Positions 17,905-27,264 of a stretch of DNA of 64,000 bases are shown piece after piece. Positions within the stretch are counted from its first letter, which is position 1, and every line of letters starts with the position of its first letter. A model generated the notes under the pieces. The model did no database searches, was not told where the DNA came from, and was given only the letters and a program-made list of their open reading frames with translations. The DNA is taken from the NCBI RefSeq assembly GCF_002153425.1, contig NZ_KZ119600.1:2841920-2905919 (forward strand). Direction: 5' to 3'. The stretch is from Litchfieldia alkalitelluris. GTDB taxonomy: Bacteria > Bacillota > Bacilli > Bacillales > Salisediminibacteriaceae. Position numbers and translations under genes: made by a program.

Positions 17905-17932
17905 TAATTACCCTATTTTTTTCTTCTGTCAA
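17905..17932 (-). promoter_or_regulatory. Predicted sigma-A promoter of the yloU-fakA operon
   Basis: Minus-strand -35 TTGACA (17927-17932), 16-bp spacer and -10 TAATTA (17905-17910), about 90 bp before yloU. The -35 is perfect and the -10 is imperfect. Confidence 0.5.
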
Positions 17933-18071
17933 GGTTAATTACTTGAAACTTTACTCAAAATTACTTGAAAATTAATTTTCTCTATGCTAAACTAACTTAG
18001 TGTTTTAATTGACAACGTTAAAAAAAGATAGAATGAACATCTTTTCTGTTACTGCAAGAAGGAGGGATATT

Positions 18072-18260
18072 ATGTCACGCAAATGTGTAATTACAGGTAA
18101 AGGACCTAGATCCGGTAATAGCCGTTCTCACGCTTTAAATGCAACGAAACGACGCTGGGGTGCGAATGTACAAAAGGTTCGTATTTTAGTAGATGGTAAA
18201 CCAAAAAGAGTATACGTTTCTGCAAGAGCACTTAAATCTGGTAAAGTAGAACGTGTTTAA
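18072..18260 (+). CDS. rpmB: 50S ribosomal protein L28
   Basis: 62 residues, the usual length. [20 protein letters not shown] and [12 protein letters not shown] are diagnostic. Only one Cys is present, so this is the zinc-free (C-minus) L28 form. The ATG at 18072 has AAGGAGG at correct spacing; an upstream in-frame ATG at 18009 gives an unlikely extension. A TTGACA at 18009-18014 and TTGAAA with TAAACT at 17966-17994 are weak promoter candidates. A terminator follows. Confidence 0.97.
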   Translation: MSRKCVITGKGPRSGNSRSHALNATKRRWGANVQKVRILVDGKPKRVYVSARALKSGKVERV

Positions 18261-18283
18261 TTACATGAACTAAGCTATACTAC

Positions 18284-18314
18284 TAAAAAACGGCGCATGA
18301 TGCGCCGTTTTTTT
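18284..18314 (+). terminator. Terminator of rpmB
   Basis: AAAAAACGGCGCA-TGA-TGCGCCGTTTTTTT, a perfect GC-rich stem followed by a T run. By symmetry it can also stop transcription from the spoVM side. Confidence 0.92.
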
Positions 18315-18385
18315 ACGTTGATGGTCAGAAGTAATATTCAACTGACCTGGTATGATGTTATAAAAACAGGTTGATTTTATACGGC

Positions 18386-18466
18386 CTATTCCTTACGAAA
18401 TGCGCCTAAACACGCTTTTACAAAGCCGCCGATGAACTTAGGTAATTTAATCGTATAAAATTTCAT
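18386..18466 (-). CDS. spoVM: Stage V sporulation protein M (26 residues)
   Basis: The translated peptide begins MKFYTIKLPKFIGGFVKA and ends CLGAFRKE before TAG. It differs from B. subtilis SpoVM at only a few conservative positions, and is the same 26-residue length. SpoVM is an amphipathic helix that recognises the convex forespore membrane, anchors SpoIVA and initiates the coat. An excellent ribosome-binding site (AGGAGGGGG) precedes the ATG. Position next to rpmB matches B. subtilis. I could not find a convincing sigma-E promoter upstream. One Cys replaces the usual residue in the C-terminal part. Confidence 0.95.
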   Translation of the reverse strand: MKFYTIKLPKFIGGFVKACLGAFRKE

Positions 18467-19050
18467 ATTTCCCCCTCCTCGAATGAGCTGCCCTTGCTCC
18501 ATAGGACATGATGAGTTAAAAAAACGTGCTTCGTTATTACCCATTATATTCACCCAGTCGGAAATAGTACCCTTTTTTCTAAAGAAAAATGCAAGTTATT
18601 CACGAAAAAAATGGGACAACACGAAAACACTACACTAAGACTACCTTCTTACACCTAAACCTTTTCCATTTATCACCTCTAGGTGACTACACACTTCTTA
18701 GCATATGTATCAGCTTTTAACCTGTTCCTATTTACTAGTATTTTTTATATGCTGTATCAAATAAAAACATGCAACTTAGAGACGGATAATATAAATGCTC
18801 ATTCCTGAAGGATAGAAGACAGAGATAAGACTCCGCAGATGCAGGAGGCAGGACTCCGACATTAGGCCGTTGCCCACAGGACGTGGGCAAGTTCTTAGGC
18901 GGAATTTGGTGGAGGCTCACCAGAGCCCCACAGCAAAGAATACACTATGTAGAATAAGGCAGATGTCACACTAGCCACGTGCTTGAAAGGAAATGACTGT
19001 AACGATCATCAACAAAATATACTTTCAGGATAGCCTTTCATTCCAATAGC
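18467..19050. other. Gene-free region where B. subtilis has thiN
   Basis: No supported gene. The stretch from about 18800 to 18925 is a GC-rich repeat (separate entry). A 61-codon frame at 18735-18920 lies inside that repeat and lacks a ribosome-binding site. The rest is AT-rich and shows nothing recognisable. No thiamine pyrophosphokinase motifs are visible. Confidence 0.6.
18815..18925. repeat. GC-rich dispersed-type repeat with TTGCCCAC hairpin
   Basis: Contains AGACTCCGCAGATGCAGGAG, then the hairpin TTGCCCAC-AGGAC-GTGGGCAA (about 18869-18889) and GGAGGCTCACCAGAGCCCC. Blocks of this style, with CTCC-TGCGG and GAGGCTCACC phrases, are common between genes in Bacillaceae. Copy number elsewhere in this genome was not testable. 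Confidence 0.5.
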
Positions 19051-19081
19051 AAAAGCCATCGCGAGAAAAGCAATGGCCTTT
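19051..19081. terminator. Degenerate duplicate of the rpe terminator
   Basis: AAAAGCCATCGC and GCAATGGCCTT enclose GAGAAAA. It matches the rpe terminator at 19481-19511 at 28 of 30 positions, with a shorter U-tract. The two copies bracket the 51-bp array in direct orientation, 430 bp apart. Confidence 0.65.
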
Positions 19082-19166
19082 GTTGTTCTAGGTCCTGATC
19101 ATATTCTTTTGAATGCCATAAAGATTACGGGCTCTTGAAACCTTTACCGTATTCTTTCAAATAACC

Positions 19167-19420
19167 AAAATGAAGACTCAAATCGCTCCGCTTCCTCATT
19201 TCAGTCCCCATTCTGTAAAAATGAAGACTCAAATCGCTCCGCTTCCTCATTTCAGTCTCCATTCTGAGAAAATGAAGACTCAAATCGCTTCGCATCCTCA
19301 TTTCAGTCTCCATTCTGAAAAAATGAAGACTCAAATCGCTTCGCTTACTCATTTCAGTCTCCATTCTGAGAAAATGAAGACTCAAATCGCTCCGCCTCCT
19401 CATTTCAGTCTCCATTCTGA
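19167..19420. repeat. 51-bp tandem repeat, 5 copies
   Basis: The unit begins AAATGAAGACTCAAATCGCT and recurs with ATG at 19170, 19221, 19272, 19323 and 19374, exactly 51 bp apart, with few substitutions. Each unit carries AAATGA near its start and TCATTT further in, so it can form a hairpin. Because 51 is a multiple of three, both strands show open frames made of a 17-residue repeat (ETEMRxRSDLSLHF on the minus strand). Neither has a ribosome-binding site, so they are treated as non-coding. Confidence 0.9.
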
Positions 19421-19480
19421 ATTCGAAGCCGTTATAAACTCCATAAAAACTGCAGAATTATATAAGTTCTTATCTTTTAA

Positions 19481-19511
19481 AAAAGCCATCGCAAGAAATG
19501 CAATGGCCTTC
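19481..19511 (-). terminator. Terminator of rpe
   Basis: Minus strand: AAGGCCATTGC-ATTTCTT-GCGATGGCTTTTTT, a stem followed by a clear U-tract, starting 3 bases after the rpe stop codon. Confidence 0.85.
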
Positions 19512-19514
19512 GAA

Positions 19515-20165
19515 CTATAGTGATCCTTTTATCATATCAATGGCATTTTGCCGATTACGACTATTGTATATAGCAGAGCCTGCAACTAAAACATTTGCCC
19601 CTGCTTCTACCACTTGCTTTGCTGTGTCTGGGTTGATACCACCATCCACTTCCACATCGATAGTTTTACCAGTTTGATTGACAAGGGAGCGAACTTCTGT
19701 AATCTTTGGAAGAACAGAAGGAATAAATGCCTGACCTCCAAATCCAGGGTTAACTGTCATCAATAAAACAAGTTCAACATCTTCAATGACATGTTGGATC
19801 GTTGAAACAGGAGTAGCTGGATTTATTACGACACCAGGCTTTACACCTAATTCCCTTATTAACTGAATACTTCGGTGTAAATGAGGAGTCGCCTCAACAT
19901 GAACGCTTATAATATCTGCACCTGCTTTTGCAAAAGAAGGGATATATTGATCAGGATTTTCAATCATTAAATGGACATCTAAAGGTAATTTCGTAACGGG
20001 CCTAATCGCATCAACTACTAATGAACCTATTGTAATGTTAGGTACAAAGTGACCGTCCATAACGTCCACATGGATATAGTCCGCTCCTCCTTTTTCAACA
20101 TCCAGTACCTCTTCCCCTAGTTTAGAAAAATCCGCTGATAGGATGGATGGAGCAATTTTCACCAT
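19515..20165 (-). CDS. rpe: Ribulose-phosphate 3-epimerase
   Basis: 216 residues, a single TIM barrel. Motifs: [12 protein letters not shown] (metal-binding His and catalytic Asp), [37 protein letters not shown] with the second catalytic Asp. It interconverts ribulose-5-P and xylulose-5-P in the pentose phosphate pathway. ATG with GGAGG 9 bases upstream. Four bases after the rsgA stop, last gene of the prpC-prkC-rsgA-rpe block. Confidence 0.96.
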   Translation of the reverse strand: MVKIAPSILSADFSKLGEEVLDVEKGGADYIHVDVMDGHFVPNITIGSLVVDAIRPVTKLPLDVHLMIENPDQYIPSFAKAGADIISVHVEATPHLHRSIQLIRELGVKPGVVINPATPVSTIQHVIEDVELVLLMTVNPGFGGQAFIPSVLPKITEVRSLVNQTGKTIDVEVDGGINPDTAKQVVEAGANVLVAGSAIYNSRNRQNAIDMIKGSL

Positions 20166-20168
20166 TTA

Positions 20169-21047
20169 TTAGTACCTCCGTTTTTGTGATTTAATCTCAT
20201 CTAAAAACTGTTTATAATTATCGTAACGATGTTCTGCTATATCACCTGATTGTACTGCATCTCTTACAGCACATTTCGGTTCATTTATGTGCATACACCC
20301 ACGAAATTTACAATCATTGATACGGGTGCGCATCTCTGGAAAATACATACTTAAATCCTCTACTTCCATCCCTTGAAAATCCAACGAACTAAATCCTGGT
20401 GTATCTGCAACATAACCTCCACCATCTATTGGAATAAGTTCAACATGGCGAGTTGTGTGTTTTCCGCGGCCTAAGCTTTTAGAAATCTCATTCGTTTCTA
20501 AATTCAAGTTTGGATTTAACGCATTTAGGAGGGAGGATTTCCCTACACCTGACTGACCAGCAAATACAGATACTTTTTGTACCAAATAGGGTCTCAAAGA
20601 TTCAATAGTTTCTTGAAGATAGATGGAAGTATTTATTACTTCATAACCAAGATTTCTGTATATATCCTCATACCTTTTTATCTCTTCTGTATCACTCAAT
20701 AAATCAATCTTTGACAGGCATATAATTGGTTCTATATGATTTGCTTCCACATGCACGAGAAATTTGTCTAATAAAATTGGGCTAAATGACGGTTCATCTG
20801 TGGAAAATACAAGAATGGCCTGCTCAACATTCGAAATAGGAGGTCTCACTAACTCATTCTTTCTATCATGAACTTCCAAAACATAGCCATCTGTTCTGTT
20901 TTCCGCTTCAAATTCCACCCAATCGCCTACTAAAGGTGTAATTTTTCTTTTCCGAAAGTTTCCCCGCCCTCGGCATTGAAAAATACCATTCTCATTTTCA
21001 ACGTAGTAATACCCACTCAATGCTTTCACGATCCTACCTTCGCCCAT
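20169..21047 (-). CDS. rsgA: Ribosome small-subunit GTPase RsgA (CpgA)
   Basis: 292 residues. An N-terminal OB fold is followed by a circularly permuted GTPase: ICLSKIDLL (G4) comes before GQSGVGKSSLLN (G1) and DTPGFSSL (G3). A C-terminal zinc motif follows (CKFRGCMHINEPKCAV). It checks late 30S assembly. In B. subtilis this protein is a PrkC substrate and prkC is the adjacent upstream gene. The ATG at 21047 has GGAGGT 4 bases upstream; a TTG at 21059 lies before that site. Confidence 0.95.
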   Translation of the reverse strand: MGEGRIVKALSGYYYVENENGIFQCRGRGNFRKRKITPLVGDWVEFEAENRTDGYVLEVHDRKNELVRPPISNVEQAILVFSTDEPSFSPILLDKFLVHVEANHIEPIICLSKIDLLSDTEEIKRYEDIYRNLGYEVINTSIYLQETIESLRPYLVQKVSVFAGQSGVGKSSLLNALNPNLNLETNEISKSLGRGKHTTRHVELIPIDGGGYVADTPGFSSLDFQGMEVEDLSMYFPEMRTRINDCKFRGCMHINEPKCAVRDAVQSGDIAEHRYDNYKQFLDEIKSQKRRY

Positions 21048-21085
21048 CCGTACCTCCAATATACACCAAAAAAACTCCTCCTTTT

Positions 21086-23080
21086 TTATTGATAACCTTT
21101 TAATTCCTCGTAAGTATACTCGTATGCAGAATCTTCATATTCCTCCCCATTAATATATACTAATAAATAACCAGAATCACCAGGAGCAACAGTCAATGGA
21201 ATTCTAAAGCTTTCTGTCTCTCTAATTTCTTTGTCAATCACTACGCTCGGTACGGTGTGCATCATATCAATCACTTGAATGACAACATGGAAAGGATCAC
21301 TTTCTTCACCATTAGATCCTGTATCCTCCACTTCTACCCGGAAAGGTACATGTACGGTGATTGGAACCTCTTCAGGTTCTTCTTCCTCTGGTTCAGGTCC
21401 TAAAGAAAACACAACCGTTACTTCCGTCCTCTCACGAATTTCAGTTCCCCTAGGAGGGTCCTGTGAGATTACTCTCCCCTCTTCAATCGTTGGGTGATGC
21501 TCATCTTCTAATTTCATATCTAATAACGTATTTTCTGATAGGATACTGATTACTTCATCTCTAGTCATTCCATAAAGGTTAGTTATCGTATACGTCGGTC
21601 TTTTACTTAAAGTTAATGTAACGACTGTCTCATTTGGAAAAATTAATTCCCCTGGCTCAGGAGATTGTTCTAATACGATGTCATCTTCGTATTCTGTTGT
21701 TTCCTCATAATCAAACTCAATACCTTCATATTGTTCTAACAATCTCTCCGCATGACTTTTTGCTTCTCCTATTACATCGATCATCCCTATTGGGTCTGGA
21801 CCTTCACTAACAACTAGTGTAATTTCTGTTCCTACTTTTACAGTTTGTCCTGCAAGTGGGCGGTGACTAATAACCAGGCCCTCTTCCACCTCATCGTCTG
21901 GACGAAGATCTTGTTCCACAATTAGTCCAAGCTCTGTCAACTCTTCATATGCAATTTCATATTCTTTTCCAATTAGATCATCTGGGATCACTACGTCTTC
22001 AACATGTAACCACCTAGGAATCATTGAAAAAGCAACAAAAAATACTGCAAATATAAAGAATAGGGATGCAAAGATAGTGATAAACCAAAATTTCTTACCC
22101 TTTTTCTTCTTTTCTGGAGGCTCAACCCATTTCGTTTGATCCGCTTCTCCACGCACGATTGTTTGATTCAGATCTTCTCCTTGCTGCTGCTTAATTATTG
22201 GAACAGCCTTTGTAGCTTCTTCATCAATATTATTAATCTCTACACGTTTTTCATTTTTCCTAATCGGATCAAACACTGTAACCAAATCTTCTAACATATT
22301 ATCAGCTGTAGCAAAACGCTCCAGTGGGTCTTTGGCAGTTGATTTTAAAACAACGTTTTCCACACTTTGAGGAATAGTCGGATCCACATCAGTTAAGAAT
22401 GGCAATGGCTCCTGCAAATGTTTGATTGCAACTGAAACAGCAGTATCCCCATTAAATGGAACTTTCCCAGTTAACATTTCGTACATGACTATACCAAGGG
22501 AGTATATATCTGATTTATATGTTACATTCCCTCCACGAGCTTGTTCTGGAGACAAGTAATGAACAGAGCCTAAAATAGAATTCGTATGAGTAATAGTTGC
22601 TTCACTAATAGCTCGAGCAATCCCGAAGTCCGTTACCTTCGCCTTTCCATCCTCACTAATTAAAATATTGTGAGGCTTTATATCACGGTGTATGATGTGA
22701 TTTTCATGTGCATGCTCAATTGCAGAAGTGATTTGCTCCATAATTTTTACAGCTTCATGGACGTGGAGTTTACCCTTTTGTTGTATAAAATCTTTTAAGG
22801 TGCTCCCTTTTATATACTCCATTACAATGAAATATAGATTATCTTCTTCACCAACGTCAAAAATATTAACTACGTTAGGGTGAGATAAACTCGTAGCAGC
22901 CTGAGCTTCACGACGAAATCGCTTAATAAAATCTTCATCTTCAGAAAACTGTGGTTTCAAAACTTTTACTGCTACGTCCCTATCTAAAATGATATCATGG
23001 GCTAAATAAACATCCGCCATCCCACCGCCACCAATTGGTCGTAAGAGCTGGTATCGGTCGTTAATGCGTTTCTGCTTCAT
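21086..23080 (-). CDS. prkC: PASTA-domain Ser/Thr protein kinase PrkC
   Basis: 664 residues. Cytoplasmic kinase domain 1-270: GGGGMADVYLA loop, catalytic Lys near 39 (VAVKVLK), HRDIKPHN, DFG with an activation loop rich in Thr/Ser (ITHTNSILGS). Juxtamembrane linker 270-330, one membrane helix about 332-354 (FWFITIFASLFFIFAVFFVA), three extracellular PASTA domains about 358-565 that bind muropeptides, and an Ig-like C-terminal domain after a PEEEEPEE linker. In Bacillus it triggers germination in response to peptidoglycan and phosphorylates RsgA and translation factors. Start overlaps prpC stop by 4 bases. Confidence 0.96.
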   Translation of the reverse strand: MKQKRINDRYQLLRPIGGGGMADVYLAHDIILDRDVAVKVLKPQFSEDEDFIKRFRREAQAATSLSHPNVVNIFDVGEEDNLYFIVMEYIKGSTLKDFIQQKGKLHVHEAVKIMEQITSAIEHAHENHIIHRDIKPHNILISEDGKAKVTDFGIARAISEATITHTNSILGSVHYLSPEQARGGNVTYKSDIYSLGIVMYEMLTGKVPFNGDTAVSVAIKHLQEPLPFLTDVDPTIPQSVENVVLKSTAKDPLERFATADNMLEDLVTVFDPIRKNEKRVEINNIDEEATKAVPIIKQQQGEDLNQTIVRGEADQTKWVEPPEKKKKGKKFWFITIFASLFFIFAVFFVAFSMIPRWLHVEDVVIPDDLIGKEYEIAYEELTELGLIVEQDLRPDDEVEEGLVISHRPLAGQTVKVGTEITLVVSEGPDPIGMIDVIGEAKSHAERLLEQYEGIEFDYEETTEYEDDIVLEQSPEPGELIFPNETVVTLTLSKRPTYTITNLYGMTRDEVISILSENTLLDMKLEDEHHPTIEEGRVISQDPPRGTEIRERTEVTVVFSLGPEPEEEEPEEVPITVHVPFRVEVEDTGSNGEESDPFHVVIQVIDMMHTVPSVVIDKEIRETESFRIPLTVAPGDSGYLLVYINGEEYEDSAYEYTYEELKGYQ

Positions 23081-23832
23081 TCGTCACTCACTTCCTTTTG
23101 GGTTGAATGACGTAACAAAGTAATCGTAACATTATCTTCTCCACCACGTTCGTTTGCAATCTCAATGAGTCTATCCACTATTTCTTCTAATGATTCGCTT
23201 TTATCAAGCTCCTCGTTAATATCTTGATCATTTAATTTATCCGTAAGTCCATCTGAACAGAGAAGGAGGTAAGATCCAGGATCCCAGTCAATCGTATTAA
23301 CATCTACTTTGATAGACTCTTCCGTTCCTAATGCTCGTAGAATAACATTTTTCCTTGGATGATGCATCGCCTCAGTCTCTGTAATCTGACCAGAACGTAC
23401 TAATTCTCCAACAAGTGAGTGGTCTGCTGTCATTTGCTTCATACCCTCTGTTGTTTTCAAGTAAATTCTTGAATCTCCAACATGTGCAACCGTTACAAAT
23501 TGCTCATTACAAATGGCAACTACTAGTGTTGTCCCCATTCCTTCACATTGTATATTTTCCTTTGCGTGATTAAATAAATGAGCATTTACTTCTTGAATGG
23601 ACTCCGTTAACCACTCTTCTGCTTCTTTAGGAGAAAAAATAGTAGTGTTATCCTCCCACTTCTGCAGTAAGAAGTCTTTTGTCATTTTACTAGCTACATC
23701 CCCTGCTTGGTGTCCACCCATTCCATCTGCAACTAGAGCCAATACTTGTCCATATTGATCGATGGAAAAAGCTCCATCATCTTCATTATGAGGCCTAATC
23801 TGGCCCGTATCTGTTCGAAAAACCGCGTCCAT
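23077..23832 (-). CDS. prpC: PP2C-type protein phosphatase PrpC
   Basis: 251 residues. Metal-binding motifs of PPM phosphatases are all present: RPHNEDD near residue 15, VADGMGGHQAG near 38, VAHVGDSRIY, LCSDGLTD and GGEDNVTI at the end. It dephosphorylates PrkC and its substrates. The ATG at 23832 has GAGGGG upstream and gives the normal N-terminus MDAVFRTD; the 23 preceding in-frame codons overlap rlmN. Translationally coupled to prkC. Confidence 0.95.
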   Translation of the reverse strand: MDAVFRTDTGQIRPHNEDDGAFSIDQYGQVLALVADGMGGHQAGDVASKMTKDFLLQKWEDNTTIFSPKEAEEWLTESIQEVNAHLFNHAKENIQCEGMGTTLVVAICNEQFVTVAHVGDSRIYLKTTEGMKQMTADHSLVGELVRSGQITETEAMHHPRKNVILRALGTEESIKVDVNTIDWDPGSYLLLCSDGLTDKLNDQDINEELDKSESLEEIVDRLIEIANERGGEDNVTITLLRHSTQKEVSDE

Positions 23833-23836
23833 ATGC

Positions 23837-24928
23837 TTATCCCCTCGTTTCTTCTTTCCGCTCCTTCGCTCGAAGTTGTCCACAAGCAGCATCAATATCA
23901 TGGCCTTGTTCCCTTCGAATCGTTACATTTATCCCTCTATTTTTAAGTGTCCTCTCAAATTCAAATATTTGGTCCACAGGTGTGCGGACATAATCCCTTT
24001 CCAAAACATCATTAACCGGTATTAAGTTAACATGACATTTAAGCCCTTTAATAAGATCAGCTAATTTCTCTGCATCTTCAACCGTATCATTGACACCTCC
24101 AAACAAACCGTATTCAAAAGTAATTCTTCGACCTGTTTTTTCCACGTAATAACGAATAGATTTCATTAACTTATCAACTGGATACGCCCTATTAATTGGC
24201 ATTAACCTTGACCTTGTTTCTGTATCTGCTGCATGGAGTGAAATTGCAAAATTAATTTGAAGCTGCTCCTCTGCAAATTGATAGATTTTAGGTACTACTC
24301 CACTCGTAGATACTGTAATATGTCTCGCACCAATATTAAGACCATTATCATGATTGACAGTACGAAGAAATCTCATAAGTTCATCATAGTTGTCAAACGG
24401 CTCACCAATTCCCATTACAACAATAGAATCTACCCTTGCACCTTCGTCATCAAGAAACTTTTGGGCCTGTAGGACTTGTGCAACTATTTCTCCTGCTTCT
24501 AAATTACGCTTCAAACCACCTAAAGTAGAAGCACAAAACGTACACCCAAGACGACACCCAACTTGAGTTGTAACACAAACACTATTTCCATAGTCATGGC
24601 GCATTACAACCGTTTCAATAGAGTATCCATCTCGAAGTTCAAAGAGAAATTTGATTGTTCCATCCTTTGAAGTTTGAGAAGTAATTGTTTTTAAAGTCGT
24701 TAGTGAATATTGATTCGACAGCTTTTCCCTTAAATCCTTTGATAAATTTGTCATTTTTTCAAATGTTGAAACACGTTTTACGTACAACCAATCATAGATT
24801 TGTTTTGCACGAAATACTGGCTCTCCATTCTCCTTTAACCAATTTGATAATTCATCAAATGTTAAGGAGTATAATGAAGGTTTTACTTCTTCATTAGTTT
24901 CTGCTTTTCCTTCTAATTCTAACATCAT
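23837..24928 (-). CDS. rlmN: 23S rRNA/tRNA adenine C2-methyltransferase RlmN
   Basis: 363 residues, the same as B. subtilis. Radical SAM cluster motif [11 protein letters not shown] near residue 118, upstream [11 protein letters not shown]-type region, and two mechanistic cysteines (in VCVTTQVGC and in [10 protein letters not shown] near residue 351). It methylates A2503 of 23S rRNA and A37 of some tRNAs. Start overlaps the rsmB stop (ATGA); a second ATG directly follows and may be the one used. Confidence 0.95.
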   Translation of the reverse strand: MMLELEGKAETNEEVKPSLYSLTFDELSNWLKENGEPVFRAKQIYDWLYVKRVSTFEKMTNLSKDLREKLSNQYSLTTLKTITSQTSKDGTIKFLFELRDGYSIETVVMRHDYGNSVCVTTQVGCRLGCTFCASTLGGLKRNLEAGEIVAQVLQAQKFLDDEGARVDSIVVMGIGEPFDNYDELMRFLRTVNHDNGLNIGARHITVSTSGVVPKIYQFAEEQLQINFAISLHAADTETRSRLMPINRAYPVDKLMKSIRYYVEKTGRRITFEYGLFGGVNDTVEDAEKLADLIKGLKCHVNLIPVNDVLERDYVRTPVDQIFEFERTLKNRGINVTIRREQGHDIDAACGQLRAKERKEETRG

Positions 24929-26289
24929 GACCCACCTTTAATTGTTTTACATACAGATGAAATAAAAAATCCATCCGTCCCCTTTTCTCCTGGGAAGAGT
25001 TGGAGCATTCCTGGTTTTAAACCTGAACAGTTCAGAAAGGCATCAGGAAGCCTTTTATACATATCCTTGTCTAATTTAGAATCATCATTATTATTTATAA
25101 AAGTTGATATTACTTCGTGATTTTCTTCCATATCAACTGTACATGTACTATAGACCAATCTGCCTCCTTGTTTGAGGAGTGGCCAAACAGCATCTAAAAT
25201 AGCTAGTTGAATTTGTGATAGTCGTTTCACATCGTCTGCTGACTTCGTCCATTTCAAATCAGGTTTACGTTGAATGACACCAAGACCCGAGCAAGGTGCA
25301 TCTATTAAAATACGATCAAAACTTTCTGCTTCAAATTTTTTACCTGCATGGCGAGCGTCCATTACTTCTGTATGAATATTTTTTAAACCTAATCTTTTCA
25401 CCTGTTGATCAATTAGCCCCACCTTATGTTTATGGATATCTAAGGAAACAACTTCCCCCGTATTCTCCATCATCTCAGCGATGTGTGTCGATTTTCCACC
25501 TGGTGCAGCACATGCATCTAAAATTGTTTCTCCTTTTTGTGGAGACATGATATGGGCTACCAGCATAGAACCTTCATCTTGAATCGTTATAAGACCATCG
25601 CTAAAAGCAGATGTCCCGGCGAGAGAACCTTTTGAAATAGTGATACTTTCAGGGACTTGTTTACTTTTTTCAGCATCAATTCCAGCCTGTTCTAAGGACT
25701 GAAGCACCTCATCAACGGTGGTCTTTGTCCTATTAACCCTCGCACTATGTATTGGATGGGTTAGATTTGCTTTTGCAATTGCCTCAGTTTTTTCTTTACC
25801 AAATTGCTTGATCCAACGGGAAATCATCCAATCAGGGTGACTTGTTTCTATTGCTAGTCTCTCATCAGCATCTTTTATTTTTTCCGTTTTAGGTATTCCC
25901 TCACGTTGAATAGAACGTAAAATACCATTTATCATACCTGATATACCCTGGTGTCCCCGTTTTTTGGAAATTTGTACTGCTTCGTGTATTGCTGCCCTAT
26001 CTGGAATCCTATCTAAATATACCATTTGGTATAGGGTGAAGCGTAATAGAATATGAACCCATGTGTCCAGTTTTCCTAATGGGCGTTTAGAAAAGTGCTG
26101 TAAATAAAAATCCAATGTGCGTTGATGCTGTAATGTCCCGTATACTAATTCAGTTAGTAAAGGGATGTCCTTTGGATTTAGTTGAGATTTTTTTATCGTA
26201 TCATTAATAAGAAGATTGCTATAAGCCTGGTTTTTCTCAATTTTTAATAGCAAATCAAGTACTGCTTCCCTTACATTACCTTGTTTCAT
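24925..26289 (-). CDS. rsmB: 16S rRNA cytosine-967 C5-methyltransferase RsmB
   Basis: 454 residues. An N-terminal NusB-like RNA-binding domain (about 1-135) is followed by the Rossmann SAM domain: [15 protein letters not shown], then [10 protein letters not shown] and [12 protein letters not shown] with the two catalytic cysteines. The second of two consecutive ATGs was taken because it has better spacing from AGGAG. Overlaps the end of fmt by 14 bp. Confidence 0.94.
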   Translation of the reverse strand: MKQGNVREAVLDLLLKIEKNQAYSNLLINDTIKKSQLNPKDIPLLTELVYGTLQHQRTLDFYLQHFSKRPLGKLDTWVHILLRFTLYQMVYLDRIPDRAAIHEAVQISKKRGHQGISGMINGILRSIQREGIPKTEKIKDADERLAIETSHPDWMISRWIKQFGKEKTEAIAKANLTHPIHSARVNRTKTTVDEVLQSLEQAGIDAEKSKQVPESITISKGSLAGTSAFSDGLITIQDEGSMLVAHIMSPQKGETILDACAAPGGKSTHIAEMMENTGEVVSLDIHKHKVGLIDQQVKRLGLKNIHTEVMDARHAGKKFEAESFDRILIDAPCSGLGVIQRKPDLKWTKSADDVKRLSQIQLAILDAVWPLLKQGGRLVYSTCTVDMEENHEVISTFINNNDDSKLDKDMYKRLPDAFLNCSGLKPGMLQLFPGEKGTDGFFISSVCKTIKGGS

Positions 26290-27232
26290 CATTCTCTCCT
26301 AACATTTTTCCTTCAGTCCAACCTTTTCCTGCTCCGAGTAAAAACGTCTTTACGTCCATTCTTTTTTTACCAGAAGGTTGGATCTCTGTGAGCTTTAATA
26401 CGGTGTTATCCCCACAGGCAACGTGCAACCCATTATCCTCAATTTGAATAACTGTTCCTGGCTTTTCGTCCGTATCATTATCAGTTTTTTCTGTCCACCA
26501 GATTTTCATACGTTTTTCTCCAACCATTGTATATGCAACTGGCCAAGGATTTAATCCGCGGACTTGATTATATATATATCCAGCAGTTCGTGACCAATCT
26601 ATTTTCTCTTTGTCCTTCGTTATATTTGGGGCATAAGTGACATCTGCCTCATCCTGCTCCTCAGCCATAATCGTACCAGCTTCTAATTCAGGTAAAGTGT
26701 CTAGTAACAACTCAGCCCCAACCTTACTTAGTTTATCATGCATTGTACCTGTAGTATCAGTGTCTTCTATAGGAATAGTACGTTGGGATAAAATATCACC
26801 TGCATCTAATTTTTCTACCATATACATAATCGTAATACCAGTCTCCTTCTCACCATCTATTACAGCCTGATGGATCGGTGCTCCACCACGGTATTTAGGT
26901 AGTAAAGATGCATGGACATTAACACACCCAAGTGGGGGCACATCCAATAACCCCTTTGGCAATATTTGTCCAAAGGCACAAGTAATGATAATATCAGGGG
27001 ATTCTTTTTCCACACGTTTCCATTCTTCTTCATGCTTAATCTTCTCAGGTTGAAAGACCGGAATACCATGCTTGATAGCTGCAACCTTAACTGGGGGCGG
27101 AGTTAATTCTTGTTTTCTCCCTTTTGGACGGTCTGGTTGGGTAACTACTAAGCTTATTTCATACCCTTTTTCAACTAAACCATCTAAAACAGGCACAGCA
27201 AAATCAGGTGTACCCATAAACACTGCTTTCAT
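26276..27232 (-). CDS. fmt: Methionyl-tRNA formyltransferase
   Basis: 318 residues. Formyltransferase domain: FMGTPDFAVPVLD at the start, VNVHASLLPKYRGGAPI with catalytic Asn and His, and the later catalytic Asp in KLDAGDIL. The C-terminal OB domain binds tRNA. It formylates initiator Met-tRNA from 10-formyl-tetrahydrofolate. GAGAGG precedes the ATG. In B. subtilis def lies between priA and fmt; here only 32 bp separate them. Confidence 0.95.
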   Translation of the reverse strand: MKAVFMGTPDFAVPVLDGLVEKGYEISLVVTQPDRPKGRKQELTPPPVKVAAIKHGIPVFQPEKIKHEEEWKRVEKESPDIIITCAFGQILPKGLLDVPPLGCVNVHASLLPKYRGGAPIHQAVIDGEKETGITIMYMVEKLDAGDILSQRTIPIEDTDTTGTMHDKLSKVGAELLLDTLPELEAGTIMAEEQDEADVTYAPNITKDKEKIDWSRTAGYIYNQVRGLNPWPVAYTMVGEKRMKIWWTEKTDNDTDEKPGTVIQIEDNGLHVACGDNTVLKLTEIQPSGKKRMDVKTFLLGAGKGWTEGKMLGENDETR

Positions 27233-27264
27233 ACAAATTCCTCTCTTTCTTTAACGAAATTGCC

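Noticed and set aside
18467-18600. Sigma-E promoter for spoVM
   Set aside because: No CATAnAnT with a suitable -35 was found at the right distance, although biology predicts one.
18735-18920. 61-residue frame between spoVM and rpe
   Set aside because: Lies within a GC-rich repeat and has no start signal.
19125-19415. 96-residue protein with 17-residue repeats on the minus strand
   Set aside because: Frame is a by-product of the 51-bp period; no ribosome-binding site and the opposite strand is open too.
19170-19520. 116-residue repeat protein on the plus strand
   Set aside because: Same reason; it also runs through the rpe terminator.
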